64,000 bases of DNA from CBFHMJ01 sp965656875 (GCA_965656875.1 CBFHMJ010000018.1:151912-215911); one strand, 5' to 3'; positions 18,075-27,374 are shown, counted from the first letter of the stretch. Translations and numbers: made by a program. Notes: a model not told the origin generated them from the letters alone.

Positions 18075-18113
18075 AAAAAATATTTAGTTTACTAATCGTC
18101 GTGATTACACAAT

Positions 18114-19562
18114 CTACTGCGCTTTCAATGTATCACGCTTGATATGCTGGCCGTGCAATACCACTGCATCAATGTCTTTCCACGCGGATACATCTTTGAG
18201 TGGATTCTTGTTTAACAAGAGTAGATTGGCGACTTTTCCTTTCTCGACGGTGCCGTAGTCGTCGTCCAGACCAAACTGGCGTGCATTATGAATCGTGGCT
18301 GCTTTCAGAACTTCCATTAATGGAATACCGCTTCTGGCTAGCATTTCGATTTCCTGATAGGTATTTAGTCCGGGTTGGTTGGCATAGCTATAACTGCCCG
18401 GCGAGTCTGACCCTAACAGAATGGGGTGGCGTAGTTGATACAGCATGTTGATGACCTGACGTCCTTGTTTCAACGTGCCTGTCTGGAGAATATCGGCGAT
18501 TTTTTCAGGGCTCATATCATCGCCAAATGCAGCTTGTAGTTCATTACGAAACCAGGCGGCTTCAGGTGTGGCATACCAGTCTCTGAGTTGTTTTGGTGAA
18601 ACATCATTGAACAGCGATTTATCAATTTTTGCCTGATTCATCAGTTCGGCCAGCCCTGTCACGATACGCTGAGTTGGCATGAAGCCAATCTTTTTGTTTT
18701 TCATCGTGATAAGTACGTCCACAATATCAGCGGGTAAACGTTTGTCATCGGTTTTAGCGTCATCCCAGTTCCACATGCCATGAACCAGAATATCGGCTTC
18801 GGCGGCAATGGCTGCTTTATACATATTGAGGGAGTTTGCATGAGCAAGAACAGGAAGTTGATGCTTGTCGGCGGCTTGCCTGATTCGTTTGAGCGTTGCT
18901 GGTTTTAACAGCGCCCAGTCGGTATTGCTGCCATATCCGTCTTCGAAATAGAGCTTGATACAACGGGCCTGACTGGCCGCTATTTTGTCAACCAGTTGTT
19001 CAGGCGAGGCTTCACCATTCACCGGGGCGTTTTCATCGACCATCCATTGATAAAGTGCTGCGGCTGTTTCAGGTTTCATTTCAACCGAGGGATACGTTGT
19101 TGCCGAGGTAATGACTTCACAACGGAAAAAATCAGGATGAATCTCTGATTGTGTGTAGTGTTGCCAGTTTTTTCCTGGGTTCGGATCAAGAATCTGGGTT
19201 ATGCCGTAGTACAGATGGCTTTTGGGTTGTTGTTCGTAATAGGAGGAAGTGAGCGATTTATGTGATTGAGCGCGAGGTTCAACACCAAAACCGATGCCAG
19301 GAACGGACGAGACGTGAATGTGGCTGTCCATAATGCCCGGTGTTAGAAATTGATTACTACCATTAATGCGAGGCGTGTTTTTACTCTTGCTGACAGGGAT
19401 ACTGGATATCTGAGTAATTTTTCCGTCTTCAATCAGTACATGTTGGTGTGGTTTTGGTTTTTTTAAATGAGATGACACGATCGTGACATCTTCAATAATA
19501 AGTGACTGTCCGGCGGATACGGTGCTGGTTAGCAGAAGTAAAGATAGTGCATACCGTCGCAT
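18114..19562 (-). CDS. Exported amidohydrolase family protein
   Basis: Metal-dependent hydrolase with a TIM-barrel fold and an N-terminal signal peptide (MRRYALSLLLLTSTVSAGQS). The start at 19562 is supported by GGAGCAAG upstream. Amidohydrolase motifs are DSHIHVS (first metal pair), KLYFEDGYG (position of the bridging lysine), LAHANS and LVHGMWNW (His ligands), and LLGSDSPG (catalytic Asp). The C-terminal TVEKGKVANLLLLNKNPL is the family's closing beta-sandwich. Length is 482 residues. The substrate is unknown. It is the last of four minus-strand genes that all encode exported proteins. Confidence 0.9.
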   Translation of the reverse strand: MRRYALSLLLLTSTVSAGQSLIIEDVTIVSSHLKKPKPHQHVLIEDGKITQISSIPVSKSKNTPRINGSNQFLTPGIMDSHIHVSSVPGIGFGVEPRAQSHKSLTSSYYEQQPKSHLYYGITQILDPNPGKNWQHYTQSEIHPDFFRCEVITSATTYPSVEMKPETAAALYQWMVDENAPVNGEASPEQLVDKIAASQARCIKLYFEDGYGSNTDWALLKPATLKRIRQAADKHQLPVLAHANSLNMYKAAIAAEADILVHGMWNWDDAKTDDKRLPADIVDVLITMKNKKIGFMPTQRIVTGLAELMNQAKIDKSLFNDVSPKQLRDWYATPEAAWFRNELQAAFGDDMSPEKIADILQTGTLKQGRQVINMLYQLRHPILLGSDSPGSYSYANQPGLNTYQEIEMLARSGIPLMEVLKAATIHNARQFGLDDDYGTVEKGKVANLLLLNKNPLKDVSAWKDIDAVVLHGQHIKRDTLKAQ

Positions 19563-19683
19563 AAATCTTGCTCCAATAAATAAAGGCTGTAGGGCGTACA
19601 ATGCTGCTGCCTGTTAACAGGCAAACAGCATTGTAATAGATTTTGAGGAACAGTGTTTACTTAATAACGTCAATACGTTGCAG

Positions 19684-20859
19684 TTATTTTGCAGGTTGGT
19701 TTAGTGCTGCTGGGAGGATGTAATCACGGAACGCGACATCTGAGGCACTGGATTGTTTTTGATTGTTGTAATTGCCCGCCGTTAATACCGCTATCAGTTT
19801 TAAAGCTGGAACGACATAAATACGCTGGCCACCATTCCCGCGAGCGACATGAACTTTAAAGCTGATGTCACCATCCTGTGCGTCTTCAAGCCACCATTGG
19901 TAACCATATTGACGTTCAGCATCAGGCGCTACTTCTGCATGAAATTGCGTGGAGGCGTCAACCCATGTTTTAGACAAGACTTGCTTACCATGCCATTTAC
20001 CGTTGTTGGCATATAAGTAACCAAACTTCGCCATTGAACGCGGGGTCAGGCGCAGACCTGATGCTGCCGTGGGGTGTCCATCGTCATGTTGCAGCCATTC
20101 ATATTGGTCAATGCCAAGCGGTGCAAACAGAACCTGCTCGGCCCATTTGTCCATTTTCTTGCCGGTGACATGCTGAATGGCGCCAGCGAGTAACATGGTG
20201 CATCCACCGCAGTATTCAAATTTTTCACCGGGTTTGGTAACTACTTTCTGTTCGAGCACGTAACGAGTTGAACTTTCGCTGTAGTCCATTGCTGTTTCGC
20301 TGTTACGGTCATCGGAGTAGGGATAAGTTTCTTCATCCCATTCAAGACCTGAGCTCATGGTTAGCAAGTGTTCGATCGTGATGTCTTTTTTCTGTCCTTT
20401 GTTCAGATCCTTATCTTTCGGAAAGAATTTAAAGATCTTGTCATCAAGTTTGATCAGATCTTTTTCAATCGCGATACCCATCAGAGCACTGGTGAAACTT
20501 TTTGTCACTGAACGCTGGTCGTGTAACGTTTCAGGGCCGAATTCAACTTCACCCAGAGATTTCCCCCGGCGTTGATCCATGCCTTTAAAGTATTCTTCGA
20601 AAATCAGTTTGTCGTTTTTTATCACCAGCACAGAATGAACGTTAAGTGGATATTTATCTAAGTCTTCCACTAACTGTTTCATGGGTTGCAGGCTCACACC
20701 GCTGTCTTTGATATGGCCGGTGGCCCAACCATCTTTCATGGTTTGTGGTTGTTTGTAGGTGTAACTGAATTCGTCTGCAGCGTGTGCAGTGAACGTCAGG
20801 CTGCTTGCAGTGATCAGTGCCAAAAGTGCAACATTTTTCTGAGTTGTTACTTCCATCAT
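19684..20859 (-). CDS. Exported serine hydrolase (beta-lactamase class C / esterase family)
   Basis: A 391-residue serine hydrolase of the penicillin-binding-protein-like/class C beta-lactamase family, with a signal peptide ending in FTAHA. The catalytic SxxK is SVTKS. A tyrosine motif follows at YCGGCTMLLAG, and the third element ARGNGGQRIYVVP replaces the KTG of true beta-lactamases, so esterase or other hydrolase activity is more likely than beta-lactam resistance. Two ATGs are adjacent; the second (20856) has better spacing from GGGA. The MBL-fold gene is 22 bp upstream, so the two are very likely co-transcribed. Confidence 0.9.
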   Translation of the reverse strand: MMEVTTQKNVALLALITASSLTFTAHAADEFSYTYKQPQTMKDGWATGHIKDSGVSLQPMKQLVEDLDKYPLNVHSVLVIKNDKLIFEEYFKGMDQRRGKSLGEVEFGPETLHDQRSVTKSFTSALMGIAIEKDLIKLDDKIFKFFPKDKDLNKGQKKDITIEHLLTMSSGLEWDEETYPYSDDRNSETAMDYSESSTRYVLEQKVVTKPGEKFEYCGGCTMLLAGAIQHVTGKKMDKWAEQVLFAPLGIDQYEWLQHDDGHPTAASGLRLTPRSMAKFGYLYANNGKWHGKQVLSKTWVDASTQFHAEVAPDAERQYGYQWWLEDAQDGDISFKVHVARGNGGQRIYVVPALKLIAVLTAGNYNNQKQSSASDVAFRDYILPAALNQPAK

Positions 20860-20881
20860 TTTTCCCGCTACTTATCGATTA

Positions 20882-21886
20882 CTAATGGCTGTGGCCATTT
20901 TTATGATCATGGCTATGTTTATGCTGGTGGCCGTGGTCACTTTCGTGATCATGATCGTGTCCATGACTGTGTGGATTGAAGTATTTCACTTCCTGTGTGG
21001 TCACGCTGTATAGCAATTTTGCAAACTGTTTCGCATTGATAAAGCCACCTTCAAAGTCGCTGTATTTACCGGCAGGATTCGCCGCTACCACTTCCTCAGC
21101 ACTCTTTCCTTCAGCGATAAGTTTTTTCACTTGCGTGTAAACATCATTCAACATATCCCGAGCTTTGATCAGATCTGCTTTCGTGCCGACTGGACCATGG
21201 CCTGGAATGAAGCGTGTGTTTTCATCTGCTTTACTGGCCATGTCATCAAGCGCTCGCAATACGCCTGCAACGGTTCCGCCTGAGGAGATATCAATGATTG
21301 GGAAGATGCCGTTGAAAAAGATGTCACCAGTGGAAACAACATTGCTTTGTGGGAAGAAGATCACGCCATCACCATCGGTGTGAGCATTGTGATAGTGAAC
21401 AACTTTTACGGGCTCTTCATCAAGATGGAACTGAATATCGCGAGTAAAGGTTACTGTTGGGAGCGCTTCTTTACTGGCAGGGTGGATGTAACTGTTGAAT
21501 GCTTCAACAAATTGTCCGGCTGACATACGTTTACGAATATTTTCGTGAGCAACTACAACAGAACCTGTCTGACTGAATGGTTTATTACCGCCGGTGTGAT
21601 CTGAATGCCAGTGAGTGTTAACAACAAATTTAATCGGCTTGTCATTGATGGTTTTAATGACTTTTCTCAGACGCTTGTTGAGCGGGCCAAATTTGTCATC
21701 AATCATCAGATTACCGTCTTCACCTGCGAACAAACCGATATTGCCGCCAGGGCCGGTGATCATGTAAATCTTGTCTGAGACCTGATTTAACCAGCGTAAA
21801 TCTTTTTCAAGACGGGTCGGTTCAGCGGCAAACACTGTCGTTGTAGCAGTCGCCAGTGCAGCGGCCAGTAATAGCTTTCTCATCAT
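20882..21886 (-). CDS. Exported MBL-fold metallo-hydrolase with His-rich C-terminal tail
   Basis: A 334-residue metallo-beta-lactamase-fold protein with a signal peptide ending in TVFAAE. The zinc motif is THWHSDHTGGN; further ligands are probably in HNAHTDGDG and IPGHGPVG. The last ~30 residues are mostly His, Asp, Gly and Ser, like zinc- or nickel-binding tails of metallochaperones. Similar proteins occur beside c-type cytochromes in quinoprotein or sulfur-oxidation contexts, and a cytochrome c gene lies 77 bp upstream here. The substrate is unknown. The start has GGAG about 5 nt upstream. Confidence 0.9.
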   Translation of the reverse strand: MMRKLLLAAALATATTTVFAAEPTRLEKDLRWLNQVSDKIYMITGPGGNIGLFAGEDGNLMIDDKFGPLNKRLRKVIKTINDKPIKFVVNTHWHSDHTGGNKPFSQTGSVVVAHENIRKRMSAGQFVEAFNSYIHPASKEALPTVTFTRDIQFHLDEEPVKVVHYHNAHTDGDGVIFFPQSNVVSTGDIFFNGIFPIIDISSGGTVAGVLRALDDMASKADENTRFIPGHGPVGTKADLIKARDMLNDVYTQVKKLIAEGKSAEEVVAANPAGKYSDFEGGFINAKQFAKLLYSVTTQEVKYFNPHSHGHDHDHESDHGHQHKHSHDHKNGHSH

Positions 21887-21963
21887 ATTGCTCCTGATTG
21901 ACCAATCCCTGGAATGTGCAGATAGCGCCGCACTGAATTGGTGTTACTTGTTTTATTGATGTT

Positions 21964-23721
21964 TTATTTATCTGTTTTGTTCTGGCATTCGTTGTTGCTA
22001 ATGCATTGAATCAACTCTGAAAACTGTTGCCGTTGTTCAGGTGGTAGTGGTGTGTCTTTTGGCATAATGCCTTGCGATACCAGTTCTGCACCTCGATTTC
22101 TAAAGTGCGCAGCAATAGCGTCTGTACCATAGACAAAACGTTGTTTACTGTACTTTGGTGCGCCATGAGAGCCGTCGCCATGACAGCGCATGCAGTTTTT
22201 ATCCAGCATTTCTTCCAGCATTTTGTGTTGTGCTGTTTGCACAATCTGTCTGGTGTTGGAATCTGGTTTCATTGCTTTTGCGAGGTATTCCTGAAAATTG
22301 GCGTTACCATCAAAACCAATAATCTGGAAACTGAAATCAGCAGGGAAATTTAAACGACGACGCATAGAGCCATAGATGCTTTTTACCAGCCCGACAGGCG
22401 TCTGATGGCAACCGACACAGTTGGAATCTGGATCTGCAACTTCCAGGTAGGGATTACTGCTCCATTGTGTAAACGATAAGAACTCACTGCGATCAGACCA
22501 CTGCTTACGAACGTCATACACATCTTTCAACGTGGCGATAAATTCGCCATTAGCCCCGTACCAGGGCTTGGGATCTTCTTCTTCGAATCCGGTAGCAATT
22601 GTGAGTTTGTAGTTATTCCAGGGCTTAGGTAAATCGGCTGGGCGATCCATCCCTAAGTCGAGATCTTTTTTATCATCTGGCGCCCAGTGCCATGAAGCCC
22701 ATACCCATTCCCGTGTTTCTTTAGTCACGATATGCAGTGCAGCAAGCGCCCAGGTTTGTTCTGGCACCTGTTTATTTGCGCGTGTGGTCATGGTGTAGAT
22801 TTTATCCGGGCCTGGCACAGGCTTATATTCACCGCGTACCTGACCTTCCTGCGATAACGTTGATTCGCCACACTCACCATCGTTAATTGCTGGTTGCACC
22901 GGAATAACATGCTTTGGTTTAAGGAATTTATATTGTGGTGTGGGTTCAGCCAGATCGCGGCGTTTAACACCGGCATAGGCGTTTACCCAGGAGTCGCCGG
23001 AATAGTCAAAATATTCCATTCGGCAGCGTTTTTCTGGTGTTTCGACCAGTTTCCATGCGGTTTTGACCATGACCGCTTCTTTCGGAAACTCCTTCATGCA
23101 GGCTGAAAAGCTGGTCGCCTCCATTAAATCTTCTCTGGGAGAGGTGGCAAAATCACAGGCAACGATATCCTTGTAATTTTCCAACATGTGGCGAATAAAA
23201 GCGGGGCTGAACGAAGGAACACCTTTTACGCCAAATTCACGGATCATATCGCTATAGGTGTCGATATTAATGCCTTCTCGGGTAACTGCATGTTCTGCAA
23301 TTGCTTTGTTGGCTAATTCAGTCGGTAGACCGTGTTTATTTGCTTGTGAACCATACTTTTTTACACCATCAGAGAGAATTTTTCTGACTTCATCCCTGTC
23401 ATACCAGGTTATCCATAGTGGCAGTTGTCGCTTCGGGTTTTGTACGTTGATTGGTCTTAGAGATTTACGAAGTACATTCCATCCAAATTCTCGACGTTTT
23501 TGCATCGATTTATTTGTTAATTCTGATACTTCGTCCATCGTCCGTGGATCTGCAATGTAGTCTTCAGTTGCGCCAAGTGGCCAGGTTTCAGCTTGAGCCG
23601 TTGGTGCCATCAATGGCGTGATAAAAATTGCCAGCAGACCGGACAATGCAGTAGCAGACAGTCGATCTTTTATGCAGTTATATGTGTGGTGAATTGGTTG
23701 GCGTAGTAATAAATGTCCCAT
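21964..23721 (-). CDS. Periplasmic di-haem cytochrome c family protein
   Basis: About 585 residues with an N-terminal signal sequence (ending near MAPTAQAETW) and two CxxCH haem-attachment sites, CVGCH and CMRCH, both in the C-terminal third. The first ~380 residues have no motif I recognise. Loss of the usual N-terminal haem domain suggests a long cytochrome c-type protein acting on or with a specific periplasmic partner. The start at 23721 is the first ATG; an in-frame TTG lies 15 bp upstream. It heads the run of four exported enzymes. Confidence 0.85.
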   Translation of the reverse strand: MGHLLLRQPIHHTYNCIKDRLSATALSGLLAIFITPLMAPTAQAETWPLGATEDYIADPRTMDEVSELTNKSMQKRREFGWNVLRKSLRPINVQNPKRQLPLWITWYDRDEVRKILSDGVKKYGSQANKHGLPTELANKAIAEHAVTREGINIDTYSDMIREFGVKGVPSFSPAFIRHMLENYKDIVACDFATSPREDLMEATSFSACMKEFPKEAVMVKTAWKLVETPEKRCRMEYFDYSGDSWVNAYAGVKRRDLAEPTPQYKFLKPKHVIPVQPAINDGECGESTLSQEGQVRGEYKPVPGPDKIYTMTTRANKQVPEQTWALAALHIVTKETREWVWASWHWAPDDKKDLDLGMDRPADLPKPWNNYKLTIATGFEEEDPKPWYGANGEFIATLKDVYDVRKQWSDRSEFLSFTQWSSNPYLEVADPDSNCVGCHQTPVGLVKSIYGSMRRRLNFPADFSFQIIGFDGNANFQEYLAKAMKPDSNTRQIVQTAQHKMLEEMLDKNCMRCHGDGSHGAPKYSKQRFVYGTDAIAAHFRNRGAELVSQGIMPKDTPLPPEQRQQFSELIQCISNNECQNKTDK

Positions 23722-23736
23722 TTTAATACCCAGCAA

Positions 23737-24302
23737 ATAGTATACTAATATGAATAATTTGGCGGCTAGAAGTCGGTGTTTGTATCTTTTTTGCTAAAAA
23801 ATGTACCTGAGTCTATCAATGACTTTCGGCTGGTCCGAGGTGTTAATTCAGCAAAAGTGTTGAATTATGAAGTACTCATAATAAGTACAGCTTATTATTT
23901 TTGTTGATTATTTTATCGTTATTAGATGCTATCTTAAAAAATAATTAAAATATATGTTATGCGTGTAAAAAATTATTATCTTAAAGTTAAGTTATCTTTC
24001 CGTGGTTTCTATAAATTAAACATAACTAAATGTAGGTTTGTGGAGGGAAAAGGAATTGAAAGATAGCAAAGCTACTAATAGTCAGTAAAAACAGTGAGTA
24101 ACAAAAAATCTTTCCTTCAATTTTGATATGCAATAAAAGAATCTATTCTTACTACAATCTTGAGAAAATGCTAATTTACCTATAATTTACACATTCGGTT
24201 TTGTTAATGATGTAACAAGCCAAATTAAAGTTTCTAATAGAATAAAATCAATAGTTAGAAAACGCATATTACTGATTTATATAATAATTAAAGGTTAGCG
24301 GT
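23737..24302. other. AT-rich 560-bp intergenic region between divergent genes
   Basis: I see no gene. The region separates the minus-strand cytochrome gene from the plus-strand GST gene and should contain both promoters. A small terminator-like hairpin, ATAATAAG/CTTATTAT followed by TTTTG, lies at 23878-23902 on the plus strand with no gene in front of it. Confidence 0.5.
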
Positions 24303-24935
24303 ATGGCATATACGTTATATGGCGTGTCAGGTGTTGGCTCGCGTAAAAATAGAATAACCTGGATGTTAGAAGAAATAGATGCAGACTATGAAGCAGTTGA
24401 TACACAGCCTCATTCAGATATTGCATTATCAGTAAATCCAGCGGGTATTTTACCTGCGTTAAAAGTGAACGATGGCGTGATAACAGATTCTGCTGCCATT
24501 GTTACTTTTCTGGCTGATTCAAATCCCGGTGCGGGAATGAGTTTTCCATCTGGCACATTGGAACGAGCTGAAATGGATGGCTGGACTTTCCTGGCTACTG
24601 CGGACATTGAAGGTCCATTATGGACGGCAGTGACTCAGGCGATGCTACCGGAGCAGGACAGAAACACCGATTTGTTTCAGTTTGCCAGCGGCAAGTGGGA
24701 GCATGCAGTAAAAGGGTTTGCAAAACGGCTGGGTGAAAAGAAATATGTTATGGGTGATCAGTTTACCGTTCCAGATTTGATCCTGGGTCATCTGGGATTT
24801 TGGGCTAAACACTTTGATTTAACTATTCCAGCAGACAATGTAAATGATTACTTTGATCGTATTTTGAAACGTCCTGCGTTCAGACGAGCCATTGAAAAGG
24901 ATGAGTTTGCAAGAACGTCTAAAGTATTGCAGTAA
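24303..24935 (+). CDS. Glutathione S-transferase family protein
   Basis: A 210-residue soluble GST-like protein. The N-terminal thioredoxin-like domain has YGVSGVGSRKNRITWMLEE, then the cis-Pro region GILPALKVNDGVITDSAAIVTFLAD, which binds the gamma-glutamyl part of glutathione. The C-terminal all-helical domain contains MGDQFTVPDLILGHLGFW, the typical N-capping Asp motif. The substrate cannot be inferred. It is a single gene with its own strong terminator 30 bp downstream. Confidence 0.9.
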   Translation: MAYTLYGVSGVGSRKNRITWMLEEIDADYEAVDTQPHSDIALSVNPAGILPALKVNDGVITDSAAIVTFLADSNPGAGMSFPSGTLERAEMDGWTFLATADIEGPLWTAVTQAMLPEQDRNTDLFQFASGKWEHAVKGFAKRLGEKKYVMGDQFTVPDLILGHLGFWAKHFDLTIPADNVNDYFDRILKRPAFRRAIEKDEFARTSKVLQ

Positions 24936-24962
24936 TACAACTGTATAACACTGGCGTATGAG

Positions 24963-24999
24963 AAACGGCCACTACTTTTATAGTAGTGGCCGTTTTTCG
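24963..24999 (+). terminator. Terminator after the GST gene
   Basis: A 14-bp stem AAACGGCCACTACT/AGTAGTGGCCGTTT with a short loop is followed by TT. The preceding A-run is short, so it acts mainly for the plus strand. Confidence 0.9.
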
Positions 25000-25218
25000 T
25001 TTACAGGTTCAAATATTGAAGCGCATAGCTATCAGATTTCTTATTGAATCGATCACGCACTTTTTTGAATATGTGCCAGGCTTTAAACAAGGGTTCATGC
25101 GATGTCTGAAGTCTTGATTTGTACTGACTTATCGGATGTATAGAAATTCAGTATCAATTAAAACGTCAGTCTTCAGCGCCAACTTCAGATAACTATAAAA
25201 CATCCTTGTGAGGTGCTT

Positions 25219-26091
25219 ATGAAAGTTTTTTCAACCTTTATCATGATGATGAGTGTCGGATTGTTCCTCGTCGGATGCGGTCCGGCAAAACAACAAGCGG
25301 CACCACCTTCTGCTCCTTCAGCCGAACAAACCAAGCCTGCATCCCAAACACCAACGTCTAACGATGCTGCGCAAGTTGCGTCATCGACGAATGACTGCTC
25401 ATTTGTCATGGGGTTTGATATTTGGGAGCCTTACCAGTTTTTAGATATCAGGAAGCAAGCAAGAGGATTAGATGTTGATTTGCTCAACCTGGTGGCAGAA
25501 GACATGCAATGCACCGTTGAATTTAAACAGGATACCTGGATTAATCTGCTTAATCAGTTAAAAACGGGTGACATTGATCTGGTGCTGGGTGCTTCTATGA
25601 CAGACAAACGAAAAGAGTTTGCCTGGTTTAGCGATGCATACCGAGAAGAACGGTTTCAGCTTTATATCCGCACTTCTGATGTGCCGAAATTCCGTTATGC
25701 AGATATTGCAGGCTTTATGAATAGTGGAAAGCATCTCGGGATCATTGGTGATTACTATTATGGTGAAGATATGGCATTGCTCATGGAAAATGAGTCATTG
25801 TCACCACAGTTCCACAGCGCGATCATGAGTGAGATCAATCTGGCTCGGTTACTCGATGAGGATATTGATGGTTACCTTGAGGATAGTTTTGTAGGTGCTT
25901 CTCTGATTCGTCGTCGTGGACTGGCAAGCCTGGTTGCACCGCATAATATCAATATTAGTAATGGTCCTGTTTATGCGATGTTTAGTAAAAAGTCCGTGAA
26001 GCAGGAAGATGTAGAACGTTTTAATCATTCATTAAACCGGATTAAAGAGAACGGACAACTGGATACTTTGTTCCGTCAATATGCGTATTAG
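25219..26091 (+). CDS. Lipoprotein with solute-binding (SBP_bac_3) domain
   Basis: A 290-residue lipoprotein with lipobox LVGCG, a Pro/Ala/Gln-rich linker to about residue 60, then a type II periplasmic binding fold: FDIWEPYQFLDIRKQARGLDVDLLNLVAEDM, LKTGDIDLVLGASMTDKRKEFAWFSDAY and the C-terminal LNRIKENGQLDTLFRQY. The family binds amino acids or similar ligands. No ABC permease or histidine kinase gene is adjacent, so it may serve a distant transporter or sense a ligand. The ATG at 25219 follows GAGG. It converges on mutH. Confidence 0.88.
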   Translation: MKVFSTFIMMMSVGLFLVGCGPAKQQAAPPSAPSAEQTKPASQTPTSNDAAQVASSTNDCSFVMGFDIWEPYQFLDIRKQARGLDVDLLNLVAEDMQCTVEFKQDTWINLLNQLKTGDIDLVLGASMTDKRKEFAWFSDAYREERFQLYIRTSDVPKFRYADIAGFMNSGKHLGIIGDYYYGEDMALLMENESLSPQFHSAIMSEINLARLLDEDIDGYLEDSFVGASLIRRRGLASLVAPHNINISNGPVYAMFSKKSVKQEDVERFNHSLNRIKENGQLDTLFRQYAY

Positions 26092-26128
26092 GATCACAGA
26101 TCCAGCTTCACTTTCAAACACTGGTAAA

Positions 26129-26806
26129 TTACTGAAAATGGTCAGCAAGGATGCTGGCCGTAAATGCCTTCTTTAAATAAAACCCTCGCGGTAATGCTTT
26201 AACGGCTAAGCCTGAACTGTCAAATGCTTCGGTGAGCGCTTTACTGTTGGCCGCTTTTGGTCGTAATTGCAGATATTGCCCTTGTTTGCCCGTAATCTCA
26301 GATAGCTTCCCCAATGCAATCAATTCCATTAACTCTTCCCAATCCTGCCGTAACGCGTGTTCTTGTTCTCCCTGTAATGTCCATAAAAAAGGTGTTCCTA
26401 TTTGTCGTTCTCCTGGTGGAATATCTCGTTCTGCTAATACTGGAACCCATAACACGGTAGATAACTTAGTGCGAAGATGACAGGTCTGCCATTGGTCGCC
26501 TGTAATGCCTGTCAGTGGTGCTACACACACAAATGTGGTTTCCAGTGGCTGGCCTGAATAGGATACCGGAAGCGTTTTTAATTCGACGCCTAATTGTAAA
26601 AAGTCTTGCTCAGGTTTCGATCCCGCAGATGCGCCCAACGCCCATTCCAGTAACTGGCCAGTCCATCCTTTTTCGCGTTTCAGATTTTCAGGAACATCAA
26701 TGCCGTAAATGAGGGCTAAATCTCCCAGCGTCAGACCTGCTATTTCGTCAGCTCTGCTCATTAGTTCATCAATACTGCCTGGTGGTGCGGGTTTGGGTTT
26801 ATACAT
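26129..26806 (-). CDS. mutH: DNA mismatch repair endonuclease MutH
   Basis: Nicks the unmethylated strand at hemimethylated GATC after MutS/MutL recognition. The 225-residue length matches the family. The catalytic triad is visible as Asp68, Glu75 and Lys77 (DFLQLGVELKTLP), matching D70/E77/K79 of E. coli. Presence of MutH implies a Dam methylase elsewhere in the genome. It sits beside rppH, as in enteric bacteria, and the two are divergent. The 568-bp gap between them is dense in GATC and DnaA boxes. Confidence 0.96.
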   Translation of the reverse strand: MYKPKPAPPGSIDELMSRADEIAGLTLGDLALIYGIDVPENLKREKGWTGQLLEWALGASAGSKPEQDFLQLGVELKTLPVSYSGQPLETTFVCVAPLTGITGDQWQTCHLRTKLSTVLWVPVLAERDIPPGERQIGTPFLWTLQGEQEHALRQDWEELMELIALGKLSEITGKQGQYLQLRPKAANSKALTEAFDSSGLAVKALPRGFYLKKAFTASILADHFQ

Positions 26807-26894
26807 GAAAAACGAAGTTACAGTGTAAAGAAGGAATAAAGACGCTATTTTGTCAGAGTTTCCTGGCTTAATAAATGCCCGGAACGGACCGCTA

Positions 26895-27300
26895 ATGTTA
26901 TCAACAGGATATTAAATGTTGATAGATCGCAATGTGTATAAATCTGGGAGGATCTTATTATCAGCCTGGCTTCCAGGCATTTTTTTTACGAGACTGTAAA
27001 CATTATTCGGGTTGGACGTTTGTTGAACAGTCTCTGTTATCCACAAAAACGATCATTCAAACATAATACTGATCATTTTTAATGCATTGATTTTTAATTG
27101 TTTTATTTAAGCCTAATTTAACTAAAATAAAAACAAACTATTTTATTGTTGATAAATACATAGTTATACACATTGATCTACACAGATTTTGTGAAGATCA
27201 TCTGGCGAATTTTTACTACGGTGAAAAACTGTGATCAACTTGCTATTTAATTGTGGATAACTAAATATGATCGAAAATAATTGATCCAGGTTATCACCAA
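26895..27300. other. Candidate replication origin (oriC-like DnaA-box/GATC cluster)
   Basis: Four perfect DnaA boxes of the TTATNCACA type are seen: 26933-26941 (-), 27037-27045 (+), 27164-27172 (+) and 27252-27260 (-). Two one-mismatch boxes, TTATCAACA, are at 26898-26906 (+) and 27147-27155 (-). Nine GATC sites lie between 26925 and 27286, where about 1.4 would be expected. A strongly AT-rich block (about 27060-27170) could be the unwinding element. The flanking genes mutH and rppH point away from it. These are the features of a gammaproteobacterial oriC. A datA-like DnaA titration site or a DnaA-regulated promoter are alternatives. Confidence 0.6.
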
Positions 27301-27374
27301 TTTGAGAAAAATTTGCTGATTGTATTTGATTGTGGAAGAATCGAATCAATATGCTTTAAAACTCAGGGGTTATT

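Noticed and set aside
19684..20859. Class C beta-lactamase resistance gene
   Set aside because: SxxK is present, but the KTG element is replaced by a His/Gly-type motif (ARGNGG), so a resistance enzyme is not supported; serine hydrolase is the safer name.
20686..20979. 97-codon plus-strand frame rich in His and Gly at its end
   Set aside because: It is the antisense of the serine hydrolase start and the His-rich tail of the MBL gene; the low complexity explains the long open frame.
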